From an uncultured Paracoccaceae bacterium (lineage in GTDB: Bacteria; Pseudomonadota; Alphaproteobacteria; Rhodobacterales; Rhodobacteraceae), in NCBI GenBank assembly GCA_947500825.1, contig CANMTR010000016.1, positions 1 to 48,804 of the forward strand: a DNA stretch of 48,804 nt, written 5' to 3'. Numbering within the stretch: the stretch's first letter is position 1; each line of letters begins with the position of its first letter. The notes below the pieces were generated by a model. It did not search any database and had not been told where the DNA came from. It saw only the letters and a list, made by a program, of their open reading frames with translations. The position numbers and the translations under genes were made by a program. Of the stretch, positions 8,253-16,868 are shown in pieces.

Positions 8253-8549
8253 CTAGGTGCGGATATACGCCCAGCCATCGGCCTGGCGCTCGACAATATG
8301 GAGAATGGCGACAGGAACGGTACGAAAGCCTGCGTTGTCGCGTTGCAGATTGCGCAGGGAATTGCGGCACAATCGGATCAGCGGATCGGTCTCCGGATCC
8401 GCGTCCTCGAGAGCTTGGGCGACGGCTCCCGCATTCACCACTATCTCGATTTCGGCCGCCGGATCGGCGGCGAGGACGTTGCGGGCGTTCGACCGTGCGC
8501 GCTTCAGAGCGTCCGGCGTCGGGGCATGGAGAAGAACGCGAGCGGTCAC
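8253..8549 (-). CDS. DsrE-like small protein
   Basis: The 98-residue protein starts MTARVLLHAPTPDALKRAR and contains EIEIVVNAGAVAQAL followed by a segment with a single Cys (LIRLCRNSL). This is the layout of DsrE/DsrF-like proteins, in which the Cys near residue 60 carries sulfur in some members. The start overlaps the stop of the ABC ATPase gene by 4 nt (ATGA), so it is the last cistron of the transporter operon. DsrE-like proteins handle sulfane sulfur or have unknown roles; coupling to a sulfonate/taurine-like transporter makes a sulfur role plausible (inference). Confidence 0.65.
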   Translation of the reverse strand: MTARVLLHAPTPDALKRARSNARNVLAADPAAEIEIVVNAGAVAQALEDADPETDPLIRLCRNSLRNLQRDNAGFRTVPVAILHIVERQADGWAYIRT

Positions 8550-9280
8550 AGGGCCTCTGAGATACGAGAGATGAGGGGTGTCAAGTCCGAAGAGCCGCGC
8601 CGATCTTCGTGAGGAATGTCGACCCGCTGATCCAGCGCGATGCGGGCCGGCTGACCGGAAAGAACAACGACCCGTTCCGCGAGAAGCGCCGCCTCCTGGA
8701 TATCGTGGGTGACGAAGAGGATCGCCGTCCCCGTGTCGCGCCAGATGCGCAGCGCCTCCTCCTGCAGCGTCTTGCGGGTGATCGCATCCACGGCCGAGAA
8801 TGGCTCGTCCATCAGCAGGAGGTCCGGCTTCACCGCCAGCGCCCGGGCGATCCCGGCTCGCTGGACCTGGCCCCCGGAGAGCTGATGGGGATAGCGATCG
8901 GCATACTCGGCAAGGCGCGTCAGTCGCAGAACCTCATCGACCCGCTCTTCACGTTCGACTGCCGGAAGGCCCAGGCCCTCGAGCCCGAAGCCGATATTGC
9001 CCCGCAGGCGTCTCCACGGCAAAAGCCGGCCGTCCTGGAATACAATGGCGCGGCGTCTCTGACCGGAGACCGCCGGGCTATCCAGGGTGACGGTCCCCTC
9101 GTTGGGAGCGAGCAGACCCGCGACGACGCGGAGCAGCGTCGATTTACCGACGCCGGACCCCCCGACGAGGGCGACGAACTCGCCCGCGTCGACGGTGAAG
9201 TCGAACCCGTCCAGTGTCGCCGTGGCAGACCCGGGAAACTGCAGCCGGAGACCGGAGGCGGTCAGGACCGACCCGGTCAC
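8546..9280 (-). CDS. ABC transporter ATP-binding protein (SsuB/TauB/NrtD-like)
   Basis: The 244-residue ATPase has a Walker A (GGSGVGKST, about 40-48), Q loop (FQDGRLLPW), signature LSGGQVQR, Walker B LLLMDEP and the switch His in VTHD. The QDGRLLPW region is typical of the nitrate/sulfonate/taurine subfamily. The GTG start at 9280 overlaps the permease stop by 4 nt (GTGA); the open frame continues upstream but lacks homology. It would power uptake with the permease at 9277 and the binding protein at 10052. Confidence 0.92.
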   Translation of the reverse strand: MTGSVLTASGLRLQFPGSATATLDGFDFTVDAGEFVALVGGSGVGKSTLLRVVAGLLAPNEGTVTLDSPAVSGQRRRAIVFQDGRLLPWRRLRGNIGFGLEGLGLPAVEREERVDEVLRLTRLAEYADRYPHQLSGGQVQRAGIARALAVKPDLLLMDEPFSAVDAITRKTLQEEALRIWRDTGTAILFVTHDIQEAALLAERVVVLSGQPARIALDQRVDIPHEDRRGSSDLTPLISRISEAL

Positions 9281-10044
9281 GGACGCCACCCGAGGAGGCG
9301 ATGTTCGACCAGTCCGAAGGCTGCGTCGGCGAGCGTGTAGACGAGCGAGATCGCCAGCATGTAGACCACGACCGCATCGTAGGCGCCGACACCCGCGGCG
9401 GCGTTCATCTCCTGCCCCATGCCGGGCACACCCAGGAGTTCGGCCGCGATGAGTGTCATCCAGGCTTGTCCGACGCCCGTGCGCAGACCGGAAAGGATCC
9501 CGGGCGATGCGGCCGGTAGCGTCACGGTGCGATGCATTGCCAGATAGGCGCCATGGCCGAAGGCGCGCGCGAGCTCGTAGAGGCGAGGATCGACGTTCCG
9601 GATCGCGGAATGGGTCGCAAAATAGTTCACCCAGAAGACGCCGATGGAAATGACGAATGCCGCGCCGGCATGACTGACCTGGAACCAGGCGATCGCGAAG
9701 ACCACCCAGGCCAGCGGGGGAATGGGCCTCAGGATCCGTGCAAGCCAGGCGTGACCCGCGTCGAAGCCGCGCGAGGTGGCCGCGAGGAGACCGACGAGCA
9801 CCCCGAGCGCGCTTCCCATCGCGAGACCCCAAGCGTAATGGACCAGGCTCGACCCCACGGCCGGCAGGAGACGGCCAGAAGCGATCTCGTCGATTGCCGC
9901 CGCGGGGACCGCGAAGGGGTCGGGCAGGGTGCCGGGCCGGGCCCAGCCGAAAGTGCCGGCCGCCTTCCAGAGCGCAACGAACGCTACCAGACCGAGTGCG
10001 CCGAGGGCTGCGCGCCCCGCGCGATTGGCGAGAAAACCCGTCAT
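9277..10044 (-). CDS. ABC transporter permease (SsuC/TauC-like)
   Basis: This is a 255-residue integral membrane protein with about six hydrophobic segments, starting with GALGLVAFVALWKAAG. The cytoplasmic EAA-type loop is LPAASPGILSGLRTGVGQAWMTLIAAE. The family is BPD_transp_1 of the nitrate/sulfonate/taurine class. The gene follows the binding-protein gene by 7 nt and overlaps the ATPase by 4 nt. The substrate cannot be fixed from the permease. Confidence 0.92.
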   Translation of the reverse strand: MTGFLANRAGRAALGALGLVAFVALWKAAGTFGWARPGTLPDPFAVPAAAIDEIASGRLLPAVGSSLVHYAWGLAMGSALGVLVGLLAATSRGFDAGHAWLARILRPIPPLAWVVFAIAWFQVSHAGAAFVISIGVFWVNYFATHSAIRNVDPRLYELARAFGHGAYLAMHRTVTLPAASPGILSGLRTGVGQAWMTLIAAELLGVPGMGQEMNAAAGVGAYDAVVVYMLAISLVYTLADAAFGLVEHRLLGWRP

Positions 10045-10051
10045 GCCGATG

Positions 10052-11056
10052 CTAGCGCCCGGCCGCGTCGTCGTAGATTGTCAGGTCGAAGAGTGCCTCG
10101 AGATCGACCTCCTGTTCCAGTGTGCCGAGGTCGGACTGGAAGTCGCGCATGACGCGGGTGCCCTCCACGATCTCGTCAGGGTCGGCCACGAAGTTGTCCT
10201 GCGAGCGCTTGATCGCCTCTTCCAGGATGTCCGTCTCGAGGCGACCGCCGCCGACATACGCGCCGACCATGGGGGCGGCCGTGGCGGGATCGGTCCGCAG
10301 GAGCTCGGTGGCGCGAATATGGGCGGCGACGAGCGATACGACGGTGTCGCGGTGATCCGCGATCAGCCCCTCGCGGACGGCCAGGACCGCGCCGGGTTGG
10401 TCTGGGAACATCTCGGATCCGGAGGCGAGCACCTTCGCACCCTCGACACGGGCCAACGTCGTCGAAACGACGGGTTCGAGGATCGCCGCGCCGTCCACCG
10501 CTCCGGTCAGGAGCGATTGCTGCACCTGGCTAGCGCCCTGGTAGATCGGCTCGATGATATCCGGGTCGGCACCGAGCTGCTCGCGGATCCAGTACTGCAG
10601 CACCGTGTCCGGGACGGACCCCACCGGAAACGTCGAGATGCGGGGCGGGTGCCCCTCGGCCTCCGCGAACGCCTCAAACCCGGCCACCACGTCGTCGCCC
10701 TCGACGTACCGGGCCAGGCCCGGCAGGGCGACGAAGGAAATTTGCTCCACGATATCCGAGGCCACGACCTTGATGTCCGCGCCCCGTCCCCGCGCCACCA
10801 TCGCCGGTCCGATCCCGAAATACGCCACGTCGAGTTGCCCCGACATCAGGGCCTGCACCATCGCCGGGCCGTTCTGGAACTGGACCAGGCCCGGGGTGAT
10901 CCCGACCTCGTCCATCCATCCTTCCTCCAGTGTCACGAAGAGCTGGCTCACCGGCAGGATCGGCATGTAGCCGATCTCCAGATCCACGGCCTCCTGCGAC
11001 GAGGCAGGACCGGACAGGGCGACGGCGGCAATGACTGGAAAGGCGAGGCGGTTCAT
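10052..11056 (-). CDS. ABC transporter substrate-binding protein (SsuA/TauA/NrtA-like)
   Basis: The 334-residue secreted protein has a signal peptide ending around PASSQEA (residues 16-22). The mature part is an NMT1/SsuA-type binding fold: LEIGYMPILPVSQLFVTLEEG at the N terminus, QALMSGQLDVAYFGIGPA, and IYQGASQVQQSLLTGAVDGAAILEP. It is the first gene of the transporter operon. The family binds sulfonates, taurine, nitrate or thiamin precursors. The DsrE-like gene at the operon end leans toward a sulfur compound, but the ligand is not determined. No monooxygenase (SsuD/TauD) is present nearby. Confidence 0.9.
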   Translation of the reverse strand: MNRLAFPVIAAVALSGPASSQEAVDLEIGYMPILPVSQLFVTLEEGWMDEVGITPGLVQFQNGPAMVQALMSGQLDVAYFGIGPAMVARGRGADIKVVASDIVEQISFVALPGLARYVEGDDVVAGFEAFAEAEGHPPRISTFPVGSVPDTVLQYWIREQLGADPDIIEPIYQGASQVQQSLLTGAVDGAAILEPVVSTTLARVEGAKVLASGSEMFPDQPGAVLAVREGLIADHRDTVVSLVAAHIRATELLRTDPATAAPMVGAYVGGGRLETDILEEAIKRSQDNFVADPDEIVEGTRVMRDFQSDLGTLEQEVDLEALFDLTIYDDAAGR

Positions 11057-11311
11057 ATCGGATCCCTGTACTGAGCCATGGACACGTAGCTTCCGGGTGC
11101 TGCGCTTTTAAAGCCGGCGAGCGACAATCGGGCAACGATTTCGCCTTCCGGAGCCTGGCCGAAACCACCGACCATCCAGTTTGGAAAAACGAGAACGGAT
11201 GTTCTATTCGCCGGGCCCCGTCCGGTTGCGACGAGGGCAGACGAGCTGAAACGCATCGACTGATCTGGGCCTGTCAGAGCAACAGGCACAGCCCGACAAC
11301 GCCGGGACGTG

Positions 11312-11800
11312 TCAGGCCTGCCCTGTCGCTCCCGCCACGGGGCGGGACGCCCGGCTTTGTCGCATCGCGTCGAGCGACAGCATCGTATCATGGCGGCGGG
11401 CCAGGAAGAGGCCGAGGATCGCGGTGAAGACCGGCAGGCCGGACATGAAGAGAAGATTGGAGCCTTCCGCGAGCGGCAGGATCAGGTCGCCGATCGTCAC
11501 CGCGATCGAGGCGCCGTGCATCAGAAGGCCGATGAGGTAGGTGACGGTCTTGAAGAGCGCGACGAGGATCATGGCACTGACGATCATCTGAAAGAGGCCG
11601 AAGGCGATACCTGGCGTGTTTCCAAGGCCATCGACGCCGTAGTACTTGGCAAGGATACCCCCTGTCGAGCCGGGATTGACCAACTTGTTGAGCCCCCAGG
11701 CAAAGAGGAAGAGGCCGAAGCCCACGCGGGTGAGCAGGAGCGGGATCCGGATGGAGGCCACGTCCGTGGCGGATTGTGCGGTCGTCGAGGTCGAGGGCAT
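11312..11800 (-). CDS. DoxX family membrane protein
   Basis: The 162-residue product has four predicted membrane spans. The first contains LLLTRVGFGLFLFAWGLNKLVNP, a pattern typical of DoxX/DoxD relatives. The ATG at 11800 has GGAAAGAG upstream; an in-frame extension to 11989 is Arg/Cys-rich and not conserved-looking. DoxX proteins take part in thiol/sulfur redox or remain uncharacterised. The gene is followed upstream on the same strand by an AhpD-like gene broken by an IS, so the two may have been a redox operon. Confidence 0.85.
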   Translation of the reverse strand: MPSTSTTAQSATDVASIRIPLLLTRVGFGLFLFAWGLNKLVNPGSTGGILAKYYGVDGLGNTPGIAFGLFQMIVSAMILVALFKTVTYLIGLLMHGASIAVTIGDLILPLAEGSNLLFMSGLPVFTAILGLFLARRHDTMLSLDAMRQSRASRPVAGATGQA

Positions 11801-11961
11801 TGGGGTCTCTTTCCGATAGTCGCGGGACCGATGGCGGATCGCGCCGCGGACGGCGCGGGCACCGGGACGGTTGTCGCCAGGACAGGGGCACGAGTTTCCT
11901 CGCCCCCGAACGGGCACGATACTGGCCTGTTCGGGGGCGGGGCAGCGTCGCCGCAGGTGGC

Positions 11962-12415
11962 TTACGCCGCCTTGGACGCTTTCTCCCATGCGAAGGCCTG
12001 CATCGGCTCGTCCACCGGTGTCTGAGCCAGGTGATTGGTGTAGTTCGACATCACCTTCTGAGCCACGCCGAGCACCACCTCGAGGATTTGCCGGCGGGAA
12101 TAGCCCGCGTCGAGGAACGTCTGCACCTGCGCGTCGGTCACGTCACCGCGCTGGCGAACGACCTGCAGCGAAAAGGTCCGCAGGGCTTCGAGATGCGCGT
12201 CGGGCAGCGAGGTCTCGTCGCGCAGCGCATCGAGGATCGCGTCGTCCACCTTCATCATCTTGGCGATCCCGGTATGCGCGGGCACGCAGTAATGGCAGTC
12301 GTGTTCGACGTTGATCGTCTGCCAGACGACCGTGATCTCGTCCTTGTCGAAGCTCGTTTCCTCCCCGAACAGGCGGTGCAGGTGCTTGTATCCGTCGAGC
12401 AGGGCTGGAGCTTCG
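11962..12415 (-). pseudogene. Carboxymuconolactone decarboxylase/AhpD-like protein, 5' end removed by IS256 element
   Basis: The remaining 150 or so residues begin at EAPALLDGYKHLHRLFGEE and include the AhpD-type motif EHDCHYCVPAH (ExxCxxC...H). They end in QKVMSNYTNHLAQTP...KAA with a stop at 11962. In full-length relatives about 30-35 residues, including the start, precede EAPALL; here that part is replaced by the IS256 terminal repeat. The open frame reads on into the element, antisense to the transposase, without a native start. I therefore call it a truncated gene, probably inactive. Confidence 0.8.
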
Positions 12416-12444
12416 GGGTAGTGTCCCAACGCTTGGTGTAGGAG
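12416..12444 (+). repeat. Left terminal inverted repeat of the IS256 element
   Basis: It begins GGGTAGTGTCCC and ends GGTGTAGGAG. It pairs with 13788-13816 in inverted orientation with five central mismatches. Confidence 0.88.
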
Positions 12445-12561
12445 GCCGCGCGCGGAGCCCCTGACGCAGCGCAGCGCGCGGCCGGGTGTAACGCTGGCGG
12501 CCATCGTCGATCTTCGGGAAGGTTCGGGTTGCGAGACCTTGAACCAAGAACGGAGACGACG

Positions 12562-13758
12562 ATGACCGACGACAGAATGACGCTGATCGAGCTGGTTGAG
12601 AAGCAGGCGGATGGCGACCTCGTCCGCGCGATGCTGGCCTTCGCCGCTGAGCGGATCATGGAAGCGGAGGTCGAAGAGCGAACCGGTGCCGCCAAGGGCG
12701 TCCGGTCGCCTCTGCGCGAGGTCCAGCGCAACGGCTACCGCGACCGCGACTGGGACACCCGGGCCGGGCGGATCGCGCTGGAGATCCCGAAGCTGAGGAA
12801 GGGAAGCTATCTTCCCAGCTTCCTGGAGCCGCGCCGCACGGCCGAGAAGGCGCTCGTGACGGTGATCCAGGAGGCTTATGTCCACGGCGTCTCTACCCGC
12901 TCCGTGGACGACCTGGTGAAGGCGATGGGCGCGGGCGGCATGTCGAAGAGCCAGGTCAGTCGCCTCTGCGTCGAGATCGATGAGCGGGTGAATGCCTTCC
13001 TCTCTCGACCGCTCGAAGGAGCCTGGCCCTACCTCTGGCTCGACGCGACCTACGTGAAGGTGCGTGAGGGCGGACGGATCGTCAGCCGTGCCGTGATAAT
13101 CGCCGTGGCGGTCAACGAGGACGGCAAGCGCGAGGTTCTCGGCGTCGCCACCGGACCGTCCGAAGCGGAGACATTCTGGACGGACTTCCTCCGCTCGCTC
13201 GCTGACCGCGGTCTGCGCGGCGTGAAGCTGGTTGTCGCTGACGATCACAAGGGACTGCGGGCCGCTGCACGGCGGGTGTTCAACGCCACGCACCAGCGCT
13301 GTCGCGTTCACTGGATGAGGAACGCGCTCGCCCATGCCCCGGCCAAGCAGCGGACGGCCATGGCCGCGATGCTGAAGACGATCTTCGCCCAGGAGAACAA
13401 GGCGGATGCCGAAGGCCAGTGGGATGCCGTCGCGGATGCTCTGCGGGAGAAGCAGCCCAAGCTCGGCACACTCATGGAGAACTCGCGCGACGACGTCCTC
13501 GCCTACATGGACTTCCCCCGCGAGCACTGGGCCCAGATCGCGTCTACAAACCCACTCGAACGGGTGAACCGCGAGATCAAGCGTAGATCCGACGTCATCG
13601 GCATATTCCCCAACGACGAGGCCATCGTCCGCCTCGTCGGCGCGCTGATGCTCGAGACCAACGACGAATGGACGGTCGCGCGCCGCTACATGAGCCTTGA
13701 AACGCTTGCGCGTGTCACCGATAGTCCCACCGTCAGGCTGCCCGCCGTGGCGTCCTGA
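12562..13758 (+). CDS. IS256 (mutator-type) transposase
   Basis: The 398-residue protein is full length for the family. It shows the [24 protein letters not shown] segment near the N terminus, the first catalytic Asp in [11 protein letters not shown], the second in [10 protein letters not shown], and the Glu in [22 protein letters not shown]. The ATG at 12562 is preceded by GGAG; an in-frame start 11 codons earlier is less likely. No stops or frameshifts interrupt it, so the element may be active. Confidence 0.93.
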   Translation: MTDDRMTLIELVEKQADGDLVRAMLAFAAERIMEAEVEERTGAAKGVRSPLREVQRNGYRDRDWDTRAGRIALEIPKLRKGSYLPSFLEPRRTAEKALVTVIQEAYVHGVSTRSVDDLVKAMGAGGMSKSQVSRLCVEIDERVNAFLSRPLEGAWPYLWLDATYVKVREGGRIVSRAVIIAVAVNEDGKREVLGVATGPSEAETFWTDFLRSLADRGLRGVKLVVADDHKGLRAAARRVFNATHQRCRVHWMRNALAHAPAKQRTAMAAMLKTIFAQENKADAEGQWDAVADALREKQPKLGTLMENSRDDVLAYMDFPREHWAQIASTNPLERVNREIKRRSDVIGIFPNDEAIVRLVGALMLETNDEWTVARRYMSLETLARVTDSPTVRLPAVAS

Positions 13759-13787
13759 TCAAGCTTGGACCTCTCCGAAGGTCGGCG

Positions 13788-13816
13788 CTCCTACACCATC
13801 CCACGGGACACTACCC
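13788..13816 (-). repeat. Right terminal inverted repeat of the IS256 element
   Basis: This is the inverted partner of 12416-12444, located 30 bp after the transposase stop. The outer 12 bp and inner 10 bp are identical in the two ends. Confidence 0.88.
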
Positions 13817-13879
13817 GCGCTCTCGTTGACTGGATCACTCGGCATGACACCCTCTGTCTACCTAGAGGGAGGATCCATC

Positions 13880-15214
13880 ATGCTTCGACGTTCAGCGGCG
13901 TTCTTGACCGCGAGCCTGGCGCTCGGTGTTGCCGGTCTCGCGGCCGCGCAGCCCCTGCCCACCGCCGACCCCGAAAGCGTGGGCATGTCGTCGGATCGGC
14001 TCGACCGGATCGGCACGGCGTTTCAGGCCGAGATCGACGCCGGCGAATTGCCCGGCGTCGTCGTCATGGCCGCGCGGGAGGGGCAGCTCGTCTATTCCGC
14101 CGCGCTCGGAGACCTCGACCCGGTCGGAGGGAGCGAGATGACGGAGGGCGCCATCTTCCGCATCTACTCGATGACCAAGCCACTCGTTTCCGTAGGGGCG
14201 ATGATCCTCCTCGAGGACGGAGCTCTGCAGTTGACCGACCCGGTCTCAAAGCACCTCCCGGGCTTTGTGGACATGGAGGTCAGCACGGCCGCGACGGATC
14301 TCTATGGCAACCGGAGCTACAAGACAGTTCCGGCCGAGCGCGAGATGACCGTGCAGGATCTCCTGCGCCACACCGCGGGGCTTGCCTATGGCGAGCTCAC
14401 CGGCAACCCGGAGGTACGGGAGGGCTATGCCGAGGCCGGCGCGTTCAATCCTGACGGGCTCGCCTTCGACGCCCGCGGCGTGAAGCCCGAAGAGCAGGTG
14501 AAAGCACTGGCGGAGGTCCCGCTCGTCCACCAGCCGGGCACGGTCTGGGAATACAGCCTTGCCTCCGATGTCCTTGGCCGGGTGGTGGAAGCGGCCTCCG
14601 GCATGCCGCTCTCCGACTTCCTCGACCAGCGGCTTTTCACCCCCCTTGGCATGGACACGGCGGGGTTCTCGGTGCCGGACAACATGGCCTCCCGCATCGC
14701 CCAGCCGTTCGAGATCGACCCGGCCTCGGGTGAGCCTCTGCCACTCATCGACGTGACCGCGCCGCCCGAGAATGCCTCCGGAGGGGCAGGGGGCGTCGCC
14801 TCGGCGGGCGACTACCTGCGGTTCTCGCAGATGATGCTCGACGGAGGCGCGCTCGGCGAGGCGCGCATCCTGTCGCCGACATCCGTGCGCCTCATGGCCT
14901 CGGACCACCTGGGCGAGCACATCGACCAGCCGGTGGAGCCGGGCGGATTGCTCATGGGCGTGCCGGGCTACACGTTCGGGCTCGGCTTCATGGTGCGGGA
15001 GGAACCTGGCATCGCCGGGGTGCCCGGCTCGGAGGGCGAGTTCATGTGGGGTGGCTATGGCGGTACGTTCTTCTGGATCGATCCGGCCGAGGACCTCGTC
15101 GCGGTGATGATGTCCCAGCGCGCGGGACCCAGCCGGGCCTACTACCGCCGCCTGACGAAGCAGCTGGTCTACCAGGCGATCACGGACTCGGCGCACGAGC
15201 CTGTGCTGGATTGA
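13880..15214 (+). CDS. Secreted serine hydrolase, beta-lactamase/EstB fold
   Basis: The 444-residue product has a signal peptide (about 1-23, cleavage after LAAAQ). The active-site SxxK is Ser97-Met-Thr-Lys100 in IYSMTK, the Tyr motif is Y225-S-L, and the third motif is likely GGYGG in the C-terminal part. This is the class C beta-lactamase-like family, whose members are esterases, peptidases or uncharacterised hydrolases; true beta-lactamase activity cannot be claimed. The ATG at 13880 has GGGAGG upstream. Its promoter region lies immediately beyond the IS256 right end, so the element may supply or have removed regulatory sequence. A strong terminator follows. Confidence 0.9.
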   Translation: MLRRSAAFLTASLALGVAGLAAAQPLPTADPESVGMSSDRLDRIGTAFQAEIDAGELPGVVVMAAREGQLVYSAALGDLDPVGGSEMTEGAIFRIYSMTKPLVSVGAMILLEDGALQLTDPVSKHLPGFVDMEVSTAATDLYGNRSYKTVPAEREMTVQDLLRHTAGLAYGELTGNPEVREGYAEAGAFNPDGLAFDARGVKPEEQVKALAEVPLVHQPGTVWEYSLASDVLGRVVEAASGMPLSDFLDQRLFTPLGMDTAGFSVPDNMASRIAQPFEIDPASGEPLPLIDVTAPPENASGGAGGVASAGDYLRFSQMMLDGGALGEARILSPTSVRLMASDHLGEHIDQPVEPGGLLMGVPGYTFGLGFMVREEPGIAGVPGSEGEFMWGGYGGTFFWIDPAEDLVAVMMSQRAGPSRAYYRRLTKQLVYQAITDSAHEPVLD

Positions 15215-15223
15215 GTTCGATCT

Positions 15224-15260
15224 CGGCCGGCCCGGTTCGTCCGGGCCGGCTCGACTTTTG
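15224..15260 (+). terminator. Rho-independent terminator after the serine hydrolase
   Basis: GCCGGCCCGG (15226-15235) pairs perfectly with CCGGGCCGGC (15241-15250) around a 5-nt loop, followed by TCGACTTTT. It sits between two convergent genes and may serve the plus-strand hydrolase. Confidence 0.8.
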
Positions 15261-15280
15261 AAGCGTGGATTATCGAACCG

Positions 15281-16843
15281 TCACGAGCTGCCTCGCAGGA
15301 TGGACACCCGGTAGGCGTAGGGACGCAGCATCTCGATCTGCACCATGTCCCCTGGCACGGCGCGGTTGCGCTCGAAGAAGGCGCCCACCCAGGCCCGGCG
15401 GCGGAACAGCTTCTTTTTGCCATCGATGTCCGTGGCGGCGGGCGTCTGCCCGCCCCAGTCAACGCTGACCGTACGCTTGGCGGCGGAGGCGGCATTCGAT
15501 CCTCCGATCACGTCCGAGGGAAAGTGATGCAGGAGCTCGCGAAGATAGAAGTGGCTGTGGTTCAGGTTCCCCTGGGTCAGAGGCACGCTGCCGATCGGCC
15601 GCGCCGACCCAGCGCAAGCAACGGGCCGGGGCGGAAGAGGGGGCTCTGAAGAGCTTGCAACTTGTGGCATCGTATCGACCCTTTCAAGAACATCGATTTC
15701 GTCATCTGGTACGATTGCGGCCGGACCGACGACCCTGGAGGCCCGTTCAGCTAGAAGGACGATTTCGGCCGCCGCGCGCGCATCTTCCCCTGCATCGTGG
15801 TGCTCGAAGTCGAGACCGAGATGCGCTTTGAGGGACGCGAGCCCGTGTCCCCCGTTGCCCTTCAGTTCCGGCCAGGCGCGGCGTGCCACGGTGACGCTGT
15901 CCAGCCAGTGCCAGTTCGGCTCTTGGAGGTTCGCTGCCGCGCAGGCCGCACGAATGGCGCTGCGGTCGAAGGACGAATGCTGGTAGACAGTCAGGCCGCC
16001 AATGACTGCATCAAGTTTCGGCAGAACCTCGGCAAAAGTCGACGCGCCCCTGACGGTTGCCGCGTCGATGCCATGGAGCCAGCTGCAGGTCCATCTTGCC
16101 GTGCAGGGGTCAACATAGATGACCCAGGTCTCGATCCGGTCGTCTGGCCGGACGAAGGCAACGCCGATCTGGCAGATGCTGCCGCGGTCGTTGTTCGCCG
16201 TCTCGACGTCCAGGGCACAGAACCTGAACGGCCCTTCCGGGAAGGGGAGAACGCACGCCTGCAGTGTCGTGCCGGTCTGCGCAGGGGGAATAATTTCACG
16301 GCCAAGGTAGCGCGCCTTCTGCCGGTCCAGAGTGTCACGATCGGCGAGGGACAGCCCCAGGCTCCTGATCGTGACATCAACGAGGTCGACAGGTTCCTCG
16401 TAGACCGCCATGCCCCGCCGGTTCCAGGCGACCGCGTCAGGGGGTGCGATGGCAATGACCGCGGCCTCGAGAGCGGGAATGTCGGCGTCATCGGGCAGAC
16501 ATATCCAGACGGCACGGCAATGCTGGGCAATGAAGGCGTTGCGCACACGCTTGGCCAGGTCGCCATCCGGATCGCCCCGCTGGAGCACCCGGTCGCGCCA
16601 CATGCGACCGGTGTTGTACATGCGCGCGAAGTAGTGGCTGTGCGTCTCCGAGCCGGTCCTGTGACGCTGGTGAATGCGCTCGTAGAGCGTCTGGTCCCGA
16701 GACGCCGTCGATCCGATATAGCGAAGGCGCCCCTCGTGATCGATCAGTCCGTAAAGGCCCCGGCGATCCCTGGGGGCCTCGCAAGTCCGGGACGGGCGCG
16801 CGCTCGTAAGCGCCGCGAGAAGAGCGGGAGCGGAGTGGTCCAC
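15281..16843 (-). CDS. GIY-YIG nuclease / DEDDh 3'-5' exonuclease fusion with C-terminal module
   Basis: The 520-residue protein has three parts. Residues about 27-90 form a GIY-YIG-type domain (GLYGLID, RYIGST, then a conserved Arg-rich segment and a candidate Glu at 126). Residues about 205-370 are a DnaQ-like DEDDh exonuclease with Asp212 and Glu214 (LDVET), Asp293 (SSFD), and His349/Asp354 (HHDAGED), so all catalytic residues are present. Residues about 425-515 form a compact module (NHSHFYLRELLHHFPSDVIG, VDWGG, TDIDG, FRRRAWVGAFF, GDMVQIE) that looks like a small DNA-binding or beta-barrel domain I cannot name. The start is GTG with AGGA upstream. It lies 25 nt after the HTH gene, apparently in one operon. 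A DNA repair or anti-invader role is inferred, not shown. Confidence 0.8.
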   Translation of the reverse strand: MDHSAPALLAALTSARPSRTCEAPRDRRGLYGLIDHEGRLRYIGSTASRDQTLYERIHQRHRTGSETHSHYFARMYNTGRMWRDRVLQRGDPDGDLAKRVRNAFIAQHCRAVWICLPDDADIPALEAAVIAIAPPDAVAWNRRGMAVYEEPVDLVDVTIRSLGLSLADRDTLDRQKARYLGREIIPPAQTGTTLQACVLPFPEGPFRFCALDVETANNDRGSICQIGVAFVRPDDRIETWVIYVDPCTARWTCSWLHGIDAATVRGASTFAEVLPKLDAVIGGLTVYQHSSFDRSAIRAACAAANLQEPNWHWLDSVTVARRAWPELKGNGGHGLASLKAHLGLDFEHHDAGEDARAAAEIVLLAERASRVVGPAAIVPDDEIDVLERVDTMPQVASSSEPPLPPRPVACAGSARPIGSVPLTQGNLNHSHFYLRELLHHFPSDVIGGSNAASAAKRTVSVDWGGQTPAATDIDGKKKLFRRRAWVGAFFERNRAVPGDMVQIEMLRPYAYRVSILRGSS

Positions 16844-16868
16844 CTGGTGTCGTCCTGTCGCTGAAAGG

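Larger units (their letters stand above)
12416..13816 (+). mobile_element. IS256-family insertion sequence
   Basis: A complete element of about 1.4 kb is bounded by terminal inverted repeats, 12416-12444 and 13788-13816, that match at 24 of 29 positions. It carries one transposase gene. No 8-9 bp target duplication is visible: GAGCTTCG precedes and GCGCTCTC follows. The sequence beyond the right end does not supply the missing start of the truncated AhpD-like gene. Insertion was therefore probably followed by an adjacent deletion or recombination. Confidence 0.88.

Noticed and set aside
12447-13527. N-terminal extension of the AhpD-like protein through the IS element
   Set aside because: It is antisense to the transposase and contains no similarity to the family. 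The native start has been lost.
12408-13824. 8-bp target duplication around the IS256 element
   Set aside because: The flanking octamers GAGCTTCG and GCGCTCTC do not match, nor do those one or two bases to either side.
13880-15214. Calling the serine hydrolase an antibiotic-resistance beta-lactamase
   Set aside because: SxxK and the Tyr motif fit the broad EstB/class C-like family, but the third motif is not a clear KTG, and esterases share this fold.
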